Below, one piece after another: positions 8,770-17,964 of a stretch of 64,000 nucleotides of DNA. A program made the translations under genes and the position numbers. The first letter of the stretch is position 1, and the number at the start of each line of letters is the position of its first letter. The DNA lies in assembly GCF_010671565.1 (NCBI RefSeq), contig NZ_JAABOQ010000006.1, positions 62,001 through 126,000 on the forward strand. The letters run 5' to 3'. This DNA comes from Spongiivirga citrea (GTDB lineage: Bacteria; Bacteroidota; Bacteroidia; Flavobacteriales; Flavobacteriaceae). The notes beneath the pieces were generated by a model that was not told the DNA's origin, ran no database searches, and worked only from the letters and a program-made list of their open reading frames with translations.

Positions 8770-9473
8770 TCTTCCAATCCTTGTATAATTACCTCCAACT
8801 CAATTTTCTCATGATCATAGTTAATCTTATAATCACTTAGAGTATCATTCTCTAATAAATCGCCTTTATATTTATAATCGGCTGTTGGATCTTCCAGATT
8901 TAAGGTGAGTGTTTCCCCTTTTAGGTTTTTCGTTAGCACATTCAATAATATTTTATCTCCTGGAACCGCTTCTTCCAACTTGTTATCTTCAAGATCAGTT
9001 ATATAGTAATCTACCAATTCTGGATCATCATCGCTAGTTTCACGTTCCGTTATGGGGGCATCAGCTCCTACAAAAGGATTACTCGGGTTTGCTGGTAATT
9101 CAAACACTGTATTACGAATTCGCAGTATTTGAGCACTTATGGTCAAATCCATATGTAGCGGTTGATTACTCACGGCATTGTAGTGCTCATTTAACCCGAC
9201 CACATATGCATTGGCGAACTCAATATCAAACGATTTACTAAATCCGTCCCTTTTATAAACACGAATAGAGCCTTGAACAGATTGTGTTGGCGAAAACATG
9301 GCCTCATACAATCCAGCGTCATCTTTGGTTGATTCTACTTTTAAGTGTATCATTCCGCCTAGGGCACGTCGAGTAGGTCGACCATTATGATCCGTTTGCT
9401 GGTTGATGTTATAGCTAAGATCTAAAACCGAATAGGCTTGTGTAAATATGTTAAGGGTTGCTTTGAAGCTCAT
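8766..9473 (-). CDS. tssD: TssD/Hcp with a C-terminal extension (T6SS tube protein carrying cargo adaptor)
   Basis: 235 residues. Residues 1-130 are a Bacteroidota TssD/Hcp: MSFKATLNIF, QTDHNGRPTRRALGG and LHMDLTISAQILRIRN match the two plain TssD proteins of this window. Residues 131-235 form an acidic extension (ITDLEDNKLEEAVPGDKI and following) with beta-sandwich-like alternation that the other two copies lack. Extended or evolved Hcp proteins carry effectors or recruit them to the tube. Its stop overlaps the start of the GxSxG hydrolase gene by 4 bases, supporting a role as the dedicated carrier of that hydrolase. Confidence 0.82.
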   Translation of the reverse strand: MSFKATLNIFTQAYSVLDLSYNINQQTDHNGRPTRRALGGMIHLKVESTKDDAGLYEAMFSPTQSVQGSIRVYKRDGFSKSFDIEFANAYVVGLNEHYNAVSNQPLHMDLTISAQILRIRNTVFELPANPSNPFVGADAPITERETSDDDPELVDYYITDLEDNKLEEAVPGDKILLNVLTKNLKGETLTLNLEDPTADYKYKGDLLENDTLSDYKINYDHEKIELEVIIQGLEE

Positions 9474-9490
9474 TTTTGATAAATTTTAGG

Positions 9491-10243
9491 TTACCAGCCT
9501 CCTATTTTTTCTCGTTCTTTTTGTTGTTCTTCAGTAAATTCTGGTGTTGGTATTGCACTAGGGTATAATGGTTTTGGGAAGCCCTCAGATTTTCTCCGTT
9601 CAAAATCTTTTTGGCGACATCCATCAAAGGATGTACCCGGAGGCAAGGGGCGGTTTCGATCCATATACCAAGTTATAAAAGACATGTTCTCATAACAATC
9701 AATACCAACGTAACCAGCTATTGCAAAGGTCTGCCATTTATTCGGTCTAATAATTTGTAATTGAAAGGCCCCAACCACATCTTCTCCTCCAGTACTATAT
9801 GAAAATTCTGTTTTTCTAAATTCCATAGTGATATCGGGTTGCCAAAGAAAACCGGAAAATGTTATAAATCCATCCTTACGGTTTAAAATATTTTTTCTTT
9901 TCGGCATTGTAAAGCCATAGACAAAAGAGAATATTAATGTCAAAAGTGAAATAATAAAAAATACCCAATCGATTATTTCACTTTTTTCTTCCCGGCCTGG
10001 AAAAAAAATTAAAAGAAAACCAAAAGAAACGAGACCCAGAATTATTGGAATGACCCATCCCCCACTTTTTGAAACTAAACAATCATCATCATAAAACAAA
10101 TAATCTGAGCCTCTACCTTGGGTATAGTTCTCATCAAAACTATCCGGCTTTGAATAAATTTTTTTAATTACTCTATGGTAATATTTTTTTAATTTTTCAG
10201 GATTCTTATAGCCGTTATGTGTGACTTTTCTTGTAAAGTCCAT
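9491..10243 (-). CDS. DUF6708-like membrane protein, putative immunity to the VasX-like protein
   Basis: 250 residues from the ATG whose first base is also the last base of the upstream stop (TAATG). A TTG 6 bases further upstream gives a longer frame but is not needed. Two membrane helices lie at about 62-81 and 91-112, and the remainder is cytoplasmic. The C-terminus RQKDFERRKSEGFPKPLYPS followed by IPTPEFTEEQQ is the hallmark of the DUF6708 family found beside T6SS effectors. A membrane protein coupled to a pore-forming-type effector is best explained as its immunity factor, by analogy with the VasX-TsiV2 pair; an adaptor role is the alternative. Confidence 0.65.
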   Translation of the reverse strand: MDFTRKVTHNGYKNPEKLKKYYHRVIKKIYSKPDSFDENYTQGRGSDYLFYDDDCLVSKSGGWVIPIILGLVSFGFLLIFFPGREEKSEIIDWVFFIISLLTLIFSFVYGFTMPKRKNILNRKDGFITFSGFLWQPDITMEFRKTEFSYSTGGEDVVGAFQLQIIRPNKWQTFAIAGYVGIDCYENMSFITWYMDRNRPLPPGTSFDGCRQKDFERRKSEGFPKPLYPSAIPTPEFTEEQQKEREKIGGW

Positions 10244-13200
10244 TACCAAGCATTTCTATTTTTTAGTTCATTTAAGGGAGCAATATTTACCTCCTCATTT
10301 TGATGTAAATCACTAATGTAAAGACCCGCACTTAAACCACGCAAGCGTATTTTAGATCCTAAAAATCTCTCCTTTCCACCTAAGTGATAAGGGAAATACA
10401 GTTTTTTGGATTCATCTACTTTTAAGCGCAACGCAAAAACTACTTCTGATTGCATTTTGATCTGATTTCTCTCATTACTTGACACCGAAAATTGAACCTG
10501 TAACGCCTCCATGTTATCATTGTCATAGACTTTTTCTGGTTTTTTAAGAACCATGTTTTTTGGATTTCCTTTTTTTATCCCTTCAGCATAAAAAAAAGCA
10601 TAAACCTCCACTTGATCTGGGTGGTTAAAAAAACGACTAAATACCATTTTTGCATTGAAACGATAGGCCGTTGTCAAAGAAGAAGTTATTGTTATACTGC
10701 TTCCAGGTTCACGACTGGTAAAACTTATTTTTTCAGGATCTATTGGCTTAAATTCAATTTCTTTACAAATAATATAATCAAATAGTTTTGCCTGGGCATC
10801 ATAAGGGTTCATCAAGGTTTCATGGTAACTATCTTTTGTAAGATTTTCCCTTTCATCCAACACTTTTAGAATGTATCGCATAGGAAGCATCGAATCAGGT
10901 TTTGGGAATGCCACTCTATCGCTTAAAACAAAATTTTTAAAGTACGTTTCCAGTTCAGAATCTGTTAATAAGGAAGCTATAATCAATAACCCAAGGCCAA
11001 TTGCTGCCATGATCCATCCTACGGGACCTCCTAAAGCGGCTATAGTCCCTAAGGAGGCAAGCGCAGATACTCCAAAAGCAACACCAGCTCCTATAAGGGC
11101 TAACCCAGCATCCATGTCACCTTTGTCTATAGCGCTATAGCTGTCGTAGAAGCACCAGCCCGCTGTTATCACACCACCAACAACACTTAAACTAGTTGCA
11201 GTTGTTCTGAACCATGCTTTATTTGCAGTTGATGTACTTACAACTGTCTTGGCCAGATTCATACTTGCGTCTCCTAATTTAATCGCTGAACCAAGAGCAT
11301 AGATTTCGTCTTTTCGTGTGCTACCCTCCTCGGTAACCGTGATAATTGCATTTCCAAAATTATACAATTCTAATGCCGCAAACACCCCATTAAAAGCTCG
11401 ACCATTAATAACCTTACTTATTTTTATATTTCTTTGAGTTTTTGGATCAAGCGTTTCCCAAGCACCCATATTCTCTCTTACCCTAACTTTTACTTCATAA
11501 TCTACATATCTCCCTTTTCTTATCCTCCTATATTCAAAGCCATCAGGGTGGGTATCTTTGATAATACGCAAAACATCTGCGCGTTTACCGGTGTATTTCC
11601 CCAATGGATTATATTCCGGATCCAATTCGACTCCAAGTTTATCTAGACGCATCCAGATATCGCCGTCACGTATTTCAAACATTTCATGTCCAAATACTTT
11701 TAGATTCTTATTCAATTTGTCAACAATAAAAACCTGTTTCTCGGGTATTGTCTTATAAAACTTCCCGTCGATTTCTTTAATGCCGGCAATGAACGATGCT
11801 CTGTGTTTAAGATTCTTTTTATATACGCTTGCCAGTTTTTTGCTAAAACTCTCAGCATTTCCTAAAAATGCATTCAAATTGAGCGGAGCACCCAAAAGTG
11901 CATACAACGGATCCATTCCTTCATAACCCGATGCATTACTCTTAACCTCTTCACTTTTGATATCTTCACGACAAGCATCATCAGTGATATTATAGATCCA
12001 ATCTACCCATTTATCTTTTTCGACATAATCTTTTTTAAGTATTAAATGTTGGTCAAACTTGTACGGATGATAACTAAGTACATCAAGAATTTCCATTAAT
12101 AGACCTCGGCCTTCTAATTTTCGCTCGTCATGATTGCATAAGTAGTCATCAAGGTGTTTTCTGAAATAATTATTACTAACAAAATTACCTAGCTCATCTC
12201 GATACCTAATAAGGTCTTCTCTTGCTTCATTTCGCTCCTTTATTCCCAGAATACCTTCCAATTTTTGATGATCAAGTCCATAACCTATACGAGAGGTGTT
12301 ATCAATTTGTCGTGTTGAATGATTCGTCATTATCCACTTTTTGGCAGGCCTTGGGTCTAGAGAATGTCTATCACTAAAATTAAAACCTGGCGAACCACCA
12401 TCATATTTAAGTATGGCATCATTATCATTATAAACTAATTGATAACAGGTGAGTGCGAGCGTAAATAATTCTTGGTATTCTTTTTCTGGCATAGGAGCCT
12501 CTAAGCTTCCATTGTTCAGTCTTTCGTAAGCCTGGTCAAGTGTCTCTCCCGATTGAATAGCATCAACTAATGCTTTAAAACGAATTGTTTTGTCATTAAC
12601 AACTTGACTGATATCATTAACACAACCTATGGGATCATCCAAAGTGACAAACATATCGTCGTAAATAACATTTTCATCATCTTCTTCATCTTGCCTTTTT
12701 TCATCGGCTTCGATATTGTGTATGATTTCTTTTAGAACTCCATGCCCAACATGTTTTTGGTAATGAACAGTATAAAGGTCTTTATATGAAATAGCATGTT
12801 TGTGATTATCACCTTCTTTTTTAATTCCTCTACATTCGACTTTTTGCATTCTAGCTTCAGTCTTCTCTGGATTTTTTCGGGTCTCCTGCAAATACTCCTC
12901 GGTCCACTGAACTGTTGAGAAGGCAAACCAGAAAGTTTTTTCTTTACTTATTACTTTAAATCGATGTCGGTCTCCTTCAGAAGTCCTATGATCTAAATAT
13001 CGCCCATTTACATCTTTATTATTTCTCCATAAAATAGTTGAAAAAGAACCATCCTCCTGGACTTCAAACTCATGACAATCTGGACCTTCAGGATCATCAG
13101 CATTAAACAAATAAATATAGCCGAGATTTAGAGAAGTACGCGCAACATAAAAGTTTTCTAATGATGGTATATCACTATGTTGCGCCTTTACATCACCAAT

Positions 13201-13449
13201 CGTGTATGCTTTTTTACCAGTTTCGGTATTAGTCGAAGTAGGTTTATTTATGCTAGCCGTAACATCATTAGGACTCTTCTTATAAAAAAGTCCATACCGC
13301 AAAAAATGTAATCTGATACCAGGTTTTAAAGTAGTAATCTCAGGACCTTGGACTTCTGGAGCGCCTCCCCCTTCCGCTGTAAAGGTGAAGTTTCCAATTA
13401 CATCATCATAAATTTTTTCTTGTTCTTCTTCAAGCGCTATATCTGCCAT
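10243..13449 (-). CDS. VasX-like (BTH_I2691-type) T6SS effector, putative pore former
   Basis: 1068 residues. The N-terminal region (LKPGIRLHFLRYGLFYK near 41-57, then RTSLNLGYIYLFN) resembles the VasX N-terminal domain, which pairs LPxRY-like and LRxGYxY-like motifs. The middle is charged and soluble. Residues about 755-830 are a strongly hydrophobic block with several Gly/Ala-rich helices (for example GVAFGVSALASLGTIAALGG), as expected for colicin-like membrane insertion. The C-terminal 200 residues look like a beta-rich domain. It lies between PAAR (3-base gap) and the DUF6708 membrane protein (1-base overlap). The effector class is inferred from layout and motifs; pore formation is not demonstrated. 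Confidence 0.68.
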   Translation of the reverse strand: MADIALEEEQEKIYDDVIGNFTFTAEGGGAPEVQGPEITTLKPGIRLHFLRYGLFYKKSPNDVTASINKPTSTNTETGKKAYTIGDVKAQHSDIPSLENFYVARTSLNLGYIYLFNADDPEGPDCHEFEVQEDGSFSTILWRNNKDVNGRYLDHRTSEGDRHRFKVISKEKTFWFAFSTVQWTEEYLQETRKNPEKTEARMQKVECRGIKKEGDNHKHAISYKDLYTVHYQKHVGHGVLKEIIHNIEADEKRQDEEDDENVIYDDMFVTLDDPIGCVNDISQVVNDKTIRFKALVDAIQSGETLDQAYERLNNGSLEAPMPEKEYQELFTLALTCYQLVYNDNDAILKYDGGSPGFNFSDRHSLDPRPAKKWIMTNHSTRQIDNTSRIGYGLDHQKLEGILGIKERNEAREDLIRYRDELGNFVSNNYFRKHLDDYLCNHDERKLEGRGLLMEILDVLSYHPYKFDQHLILKKDYVEKDKWVDWIYNITDDACREDIKSEEVKSNASGYEGMDPLYALLGAPLNLNAFLGNAESFSKKLASVYKKNLKHRASFIAGIKEIDGKFYKTIPEKQVFIVDKLNKNLKVFGHEMFEIRDGDIWMRLDKLGVELDPEYNPLGKYTGKRADVLRIIKDTHPDGFEYRRIRKGRYVDYEVKVRVRENMGAWETLDPKTQRNIKISKVINGRAFNGVFAALELYNFGNAIITVTEEGSTRKDEIYALGSAIKLGDASMNLAKTVVSTSTANKAWFRTTATSLSVVGGVITAGWCFYDSYSAIDKGDMDAGLALIGAGVAFGVSALASLGTIAALGGPVGWIMAAIGLGLLIIASLLTDSELETYFKNFVLSDRVAFPKPDSMLPMRYILKVLDERENLTKDSYHETLMNPYDAQAKLFDYIICKEIEFKPIDPEKISFTSREPGSSITITSSLTTAYRFNAKMVFSRFFNHPDQVEVYAFFYAEGIKKGNPKNMVLKKPEKVYDNDNMEALQVQFSVSSNERNQIKMQSEVVFALRLKVDESKKLYFPYHLGGKERFLGSKIRLRGLSAGLYISDLHQNEEVNIAPLNELKNRNAW

Positions 13450-13452
13450 AGA

Positions 13453-14166
13453 CTAAGAATTTTCTTGATCCGTACTAGCATCTTCAACCTCCCAAACAAC
13501 CTCAACCATTTTGTCTTTGACCGTTCCAGTTAATTCAATTATATCTTCTTCAGTAGTAGTTTTATTTCCTTCTTCATCCACATTTTCGATTGGACGTTTT
13601 ACTTTAAAAGTGATAGACTGCCCATCATCAATATTCTGAACATGTGCCCTTAGAGTTACTTCCTTTAAAACTTTGGATTCTCGAATAACTCGATCTTCTT
13701 TGACCCACTGCAGATTAAAAATTCGTGGTTCTCCTTCTTTTCTCTCCGCTTCCTCTTTCAATTTCTGCTGAGCGGCAAGTGCTTCTTTAGCATTGCCCAA
13801 TACTCGATTAGTAATAGAAATCTCTGGAAATGGAATTTTACTTGCAGCCATGGTAACTGATCCAGCGCCTGCAGCACTACCAATAATCACATTAGGTTCT
13901 CCAACTGTAATTGTGCCACCATGAGCAGTCATATCTCCCATGCAGGCAACGGGAGTTCCGTTAAAAAAAACAGAAGGTGCACCCTGAGCAATGGTATCCG
14001 GCGGACCAACACATACGCATATATCGCCCATAAGGGCTGCGGGTTTTCCGTTTACCAAGATGTTCGGTGCTCCTGGTCCAGAAACTGGTCCACCAACGTG
14101 TGGTGTAGTTCCCGTTACCATCGGGCACACATGCATACTTCCTATTGTCGCTATTGGTCCAGGCAT
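13453..14166 (-). CDS. PAAR-domain spike-tip protein with C-terminal extension
   Basis: 237 residues. Residues 1-100 are a PAAR repeat domain: MPGPIATIGSMHVCPMV, APNILVNGKPAALMGD, GAPSVFFNGTPVACMGD, with the Cys/His residues that bind zinc at the tip of the VgrG spike. An Ala/Glu-rich helix (about 120-145) leads to a C-terminal beta domain of about 90 residues with Ig-like strands (RAHVQNIDDGQSITFKV). PAAR extensions carry effector domains or recruit the following effector. It sits 8 bases after vgrG and 3 bases before the VasX-like gene, so it is probably the loading platform for the latter. Confidence 0.88.
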   Translation of the reverse strand: MPGPIATIGSMHVCPMVTGTTPHVGGPVSGPGAPNILVNGKPAALMGDICVCVGPPDTIAQGAPSVFFNGTPVACMGDMTAHGGTITVGEPNVIIGSAAGAGSVTMAASKIPFPEISITNRVLGNAKEALAAQQKLKEEAERKEGEPRIFNLQWVKEDRVIRESKVLKEVTLRAHVQNIDDGQSITFKVKRPIENVDEEGNKTTTEEDIIELTGTVKDKMVEVVWEVEDASTDQENS

Positions 14167-14174
14167 TCTCTTTT

Positions 14175-16007
14175 TTAAACTACATCGATTTTACCACTCG
14201 CTCCTTGTATCACCGTCATCTGCCCTTGCACCTTAGTTTGCTGCCCTTTTAATTCAGCAGCAACTTTTCCTTCAGCGGTTACATTTTGTCCTTTGACCTC
14301 TGCATCTGTTTTAGCTTCAACGGTTACCGAGGCATCACTACTGATTACTGTATCTCCTTTAGCTTGTAAAGTAGTATTTCCTTCAGTCTGAATGCTTGTA
14401 TCTCCTTCAGATGCTGTTTCTATATTTCCTTTTGCTTGAATTTCAATATTTTCCTCCGCCATAATCTTAATATTCTTGGCGGCCATTTCTATGTTCTCTG
14501 TAGCATTGATGTACAATGATTTTTCCTTCGTATCGAAAATGATAATACTCCCTTCATTATCATAAATCTTTATTTTTTCCTCTCCATCTGTGTCGTCGAA
14601 CTCAATCGTATGCCCACTCCGTGTTCGTATTGCTTTTATATCATTTGCATCGGTTTTCCAACCTGCAGGATTGGCATTACCATTATACAATGTTCCCATG
14701 ACATAAGGTCTCTCCGCGTTACCACCTTCAAAACCTATTAAAACCTCTTCATCGATCTCCGGGATAAAATGGAATCCTTTTTCGCCTCCAGCATGAGGCG
14801 TTAGAATTCTGAGCCATGGTGTTACCGCCCCAGTAGCTTTTTGCCAAGGAAACTGCACTTGTATTCTGCCAAGGCTATCAGGATCGGCATTATCCATTAC
14901 CACAGCAGTCTGACTTTGACTGCGAGGATAGGCCATAATATTGGTATTTGGATAAATATCCGCATCCGCAGTTACTCCTTCAAATCGATTTTGATAACGA
15001 CCGTTTTCGGTGGCTGTATGTGTTACTCTAGTTATGCGATAGCTTCCATAAGCTCCGTTTTCATCTGCTATTTTAATAACATTTCCTAATAAGACACCGG
15101 GATTATCGCTAACTCCATTAATCTGTACTTGATTAACTTCTTCTGCTTTTTTCTGATTTTCTACATGTTTGTCTAAGCGTTGCTGCAACTTCTCATCATT
15201 GTAGGTATTAACAAATACTGCTGTCTCTTTTAAAAACAACTCATCACTTTTACCGCTTGTAAACGCATTATGACCATTCATATTACTATTTACTGCACTT
15301 GTGGCGGATTCAATCTGCTCGGCATTTAAATAATCATTAGTAAAAAAGTTATAATTGTTTGATGATGGTTGTAGCTTTAAAGAAAACTCTTCTAGATCCT
15401 GACCATAAGTTAATTGCGTTGCTTCGCCATCTTCAGGTTTTCCGAATATTAAAGCTTTTCCATTATAATAAAACCATTCGCCATACTGAGCAGCCAAACG
15501 ACTTGCATATTGCCATGCACTTTCTTGTTGTTGGACACTATAATGCAAGGGGGCACTATATTGAGGACTGAAACTTGTTTCTAATTTTGACTGATCGTAA
15601 CCTTGGAATGTACTGTCCAAAATTTCGGTTAATCCCATGTCGTTATAAGAGGTATAATGTGGGCCGTCATCCGCTAGTACAGTAGCACTCTGGGCTTTTA
15701 TTACTATCAGGTCTCCTCCGCCTTGATGGAATGCTTTGGTATTATTTACTTCTGTAACAACTCCCTTAAATTCCAGTTCTTTATAACCCTCTAATGAATC
15801 TAATGTGGATACTTGAACGGTAACTATTTCTCCTAAGAAATTGCGACTTTCTGAAGCTATCTCACCACTAAGTTCCTCAAGAACGTCCATTCGACAGACT
15901 AATTCTAATAAGTGATGCGAATCTAATTCCTGGTGCAATGTCAGCCGTTTGAACGCGTGAATTGCATTCCCTTCAATATATATTTGAATATCACTTTGTA
16001 GTGCCAT
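14175..16007 (-). CDS. vgrG: VgrG/TssI T6SS spike protein
   Basis: 610 residues. The N-terminal gp27-like part (residues 1-350) contains YTSYNDMGLTEILDSTF and QQESAWQYASRLAAQYGEWFYYNG, followed by the gp5-like OB segment with VMDNADPDSLGRIQVQFPW and GGEKGFHFIPEIDEEVLIGFEGG. From about 505 a regular beta-helix begins (repeated IEMAAKNIKIMAEENIEIQAKG-type strands, here split by one-residue variations). It ends without an added domain at GKIDVV. It should trimerise and carry the PAAR protein encoded directly downstream. No core T6SS gene is in the window, so it must work with a machine encoded elsewhere. Confidence 0.92.
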   Translation of the reverse strand: MALQSDIQIYIEGNAIHAFKRLTLHQELDSHHLLELVCRMDVLEELSGEIASESRNFLGEIVTVQVSTLDSLEGYKELEFKGVVTEVNNTKAFHQGGGDLIVIKAQSATVLADDGPHYTSYNDMGLTEILDSTFQGYDQSKLETSFSPQYSAPLHYSVQQQESAWQYASRLAAQYGEWFYYNGKALIFGKPEDGEATQLTYGQDLEEFSLKLQPSSNNYNFFTNDYLNAEQIESATSAVNSNMNGHNAFTSGKSDELFLKETAVFVNTYNDEKLQQRLDKHVENQKKAEEVNQVQINGVSDNPGVLLGNVIKIADENGAYGSYRITRVTHTATENGRYQNRFEGVTADADIYPNTNIMAYPRSQSQTAVVMDNADPDSLGRIQVQFPWQKATGAVTPWLRILTPHAGGEKGFHFIPEIDEEVLIGFEGGNAERPYVMGTLYNGNANPAGWKTDANDIKAIRTRSGHTIEFDDTDGEEKIKIYDNEGSIIIFDTKEKSLYINATENIEMAAKNIKIMAEENIEIQAKGNIETASEGDTSIQTEGNTTLQAKGDTVISSDASVTVEAKTDAEVKGQNVTAEGKVAAELKGQQTKVQGQMTVIQGASGKIDVV

Positions 16008-16014
16008 TGTTCTA

Positions 16015-16770
16015 CTATTCTTGTTTTATAAACTGTTCCCCATCCCACGAAAGGATTATTTGTTCTCCAGTCAATTTAGAAAAACCTGTTTCTTGGTCTT
16101 CTTTATATTCTGGGTATGAAATTGTTTTTTTCTCAGTATCATAAACAATCTTAACATCATCTCCTCGATGTTTTGTGAACCATATGTTTGGTTTATTATC
16201 AAACCCGTTATAGTCACTTAACTTATTTCCTTTAGCTCTCAACATTTTAAAAATGTAAAACTCTCCTCCAGAACCATGGGACCCCCAACTTTTTAGAAGG
16301 TATAAGTTTTGTTCGGGCTGAAAAATCTTAAAGTAGAAAGAGTCTGTTTCTGGGCTTACCCACCCATAACGCTCCTTCTTACCTAAAAAACTCACATCAA
16401 ATTCTAATTCATTATTAAACTGATAAACACTATTATGTATGTGCCAAGGTCCACCATTAAAATAATCCCAAGATACTATTCTTAGTTTTCCATCTGCTGA
16501 GCTTGTCACCCCAACTCCTTCCAAACTATCTAAACCTTTCAACTCACTTTTATCAAAGCTAGCAACTTTTAGATAGCTGTATAAAGAATCTTCGAAATGC
16601 TGTAAAATTGAATCTCTAACTGGACCATAGTCCTTCCTTTTCGAAAGAAATTCTTGATACTGCTGTATCAAATTAGCCTCCATTTCGCCTTCATCTTTCT
16701 TAACCTCATTTTTAGAGCAAGAAATTGAAACGAAACATATCATTAGAACAATCAATCTCACCTTCCCCAT
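16015..16770 (-). CDS. lipoprotein, putative immunity protein for the upstream lysozyme-like protein
   Basis: 251 residues. The lipobox is clear: hydrophobic MGKVRLIVLMICFVSIS followed by Cys18. The mature part is a globular, aromatic-rich domain (GPWHIHNSVYQF, YGWVSPETDSFYFKIF) that I do not recognise. It begins 3 bases after a T6SS cargo gene and ends 7 bases before vgrG. Because peptidoglycan-degrading T6SS effectors are blocked by periplasmic immunity proteins, often lipoproteins, this is a strong positional candidate. No direct evidence of binding can be read from the sequence. Confidence 0.6.
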   Translation of the reverse strand: MGKVRLIVLMICFVSISCSKNEVKKDEGEMEANLIQQYQEFLSKRKDYGPVRDSILQHFEDSLYSYLKVASFDKSELKGLDSLEGVGVTSSADGKLRIVSWDYFNGGPWHIHNSVYQFNNELEFDVSFLGKKERYGWVSPETDSFYFKIFQPEQNLYLLKSWGSHGSGGEFYIFKMLRAKGNKLSDYNGFDNKPNIWFTKHRGDDVKIVYDTEKKTISYPEYKEDQETGFSKLTGEQIILSWDGEQFIKQE

Positions 16771-16773
16771 ACT

Positions 16774-17559
16774 CTAGTTCGAAAAAATCTTAAATGTTTG
16801 CAGATATCTCCAAGATGCTAAATTGGATAATGCAACATCATGCGCATTTCTATTCTTTTTTGTTACTGTTTTTGCTGGCAGTATTCCATTTAATCCAAAA
16901 ATATCCAAACCACCAACTTGTATCAACCATCGCTTTGCTTGACCCTCACCTTGATAATAGATATAATTCCAATAGGCAAGCTGATCTTCAGTCGGAGCAG
17001 GGTATCCTAAGTTTTTCCTGTGTTTTTGAAATAAATCTCTTCTATGAGAAAGTGTTGCAGCACATGCCCAAATAACACTTTCCATATTACTAAACTGAGC
17101 AGAAAGTACCGTTTCATTTCTCTCATTCGTTTCCGATTTTGAGTAAAACTCTGAACCCGTACTAAAATCCCCACTATTAGAACCTTGATCAAACCAGCTT
17201 GGTAAATATTTTTTGTATCGCGGATACTCACTCCCAAAATCATCCAATCCTCCTACATCGAAACCGCTTAATTCTATATCGTTACGAATAACTTTATTAC
17301 CTGCCGAATCGGTTCTATAATTATAGTCATGATCCAAATAATCAATCCCTAAACCTTCGGTAAGAATTATAGTAGCAAAGTACGATGGTATAAAATTGTT
17401 AATTTTCGCAACATCTTCGATAAGATCCCTTGCCAATTTTTCTTCAGGACTATTTACATAACCAGCTACTGCCAAGACCTTCCAAGCACCATATTGGTCT
17501 TGAAGATCCTTTTTTATCTCCAGCTTAGATTTTTTCTTGGGTTTCTTTGGCTGATCCAT
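16774..17559 (-). CDS. putative lysozyme-like T6SS effector
   Basis: 261 residues with a lysine-rich start (PKKPKKKSKLEIKK) and no signal peptide, as expected for a T6SS-delivered cargo. SYFATIILTEGLGIDYLD (Glu68) resembles the helix-Glu element of lysozyme/transglycosylase folds. The C-terminal half has LSHRRDLFQKHRKNLG and YWNYIYYQGEGQAKRWL, which look like the substrate-side helices of peptidoglycan hydrolases, including a conserved-looking QGEG. The assignment is tentative: an unknown effector fold is the alternative. It follows a TssD gene by 9 bases and precedes a lipoprotein gene by 3 bases, the classical carrier-toxin-immunity order. Confidence 0.45.
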   Translation of the reverse strand: MDQPKKPKKKSKLEIKKDLQDQYGAWKVLAVAGYVNSPEEKLARDLIEDVAKINNFIPSYFATIILTEGLGIDYLDHDYNYRTDSAGNKVIRNDIELSGFDVGGLDDFGSEYPRYKKYLPSWFDQGSNSGDFSTGSEFYSKSETNERNETVLSAQFSNMESVIWACAATLSHRRDLFQKHRKNLGYPAPTEDQLAYWNYIYYQGEGQAKRWLIQVGGLDIFGLNGILPAKTVTKKNRNAHDVALSNLASWRYLQTFKIFSN

Positions 17560-17568
17560 AGCGTTGTT

Positions 17569-17964
17569 CTACCCCTTAACTGGCCAATTATTAGTAAACG
17601 TTGTCCCTTTTATCGAAATCTCCCGTGCAGACAAGACTAGTCTAATCTGCAATGGTTGGTTACTTGTTGCATTAAACTGTTCCGTATAATCTACGCAATA
17701 AGCATCCTCGAAAACTATTTTTTTCAAGGTCGACATACTATCTCTTCTATAAAAAGTAACCTCTCCTTTTTTAACATTGGTCGATGAAATCATCCACTCC
17801 AAAAAATCGGTTTTTGCGGTCGATTCAATAATCAATCGTAGCTGACCTCCTTTGGGCTTCTCGGACGGTCTACCAGTGGCATCCGTTAACTGATGAAATC
17901 CAAAAGAGCAGTCGAGTACGTTCATTTCCTCGCCGTCTATATTTAGTTTTGCTAAAAATGACAT
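17569..17964 (-). CDS. tssD: TssD/Hcp T6SS tube protein (cargo-linked copy)
   Basis: 131 residues, full length for a Bacteroidota TssD. MSFLAKLNIDGEEMNVLDCSF, HQLTDATGRPSEKPKGGQL and LQIRLVLSAREISIKG follow the family pattern. It is the second plain Hcp copy in the island; it differs from the 128-residue copy at many positions, so the two are not a recent duplication. It heads the tightly spaced run of lysozyme-like protein, lipoprotein, VgrG, PAAR, VasX-like protein and DUF6708 protein, all separated by 1 to 10 bases or overlapping. This run is therefore probably one transcript. Confidence 0.93.
   Translation of the reverse strand: MSFLAKLNIDGEEMNVLDCSFGFHQLTDATGRPSEKPKGGQLRLIIESTAKTDFLEWMISSTNVKKGEVTFYRRDSMSTLKKIVFEDAYCVDYTEQFNATSNQPLQIRLVLSAREISIKGTTFTNNWPVKG

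Noticed and set aside
13348..14236. Several plus-strand frames of 60-85 codons across the PAAR and VgrG genes
   Set aside because: They are antisense shadows of clearly coding minus-strand genes and have no domain, leader or promoter of their own.
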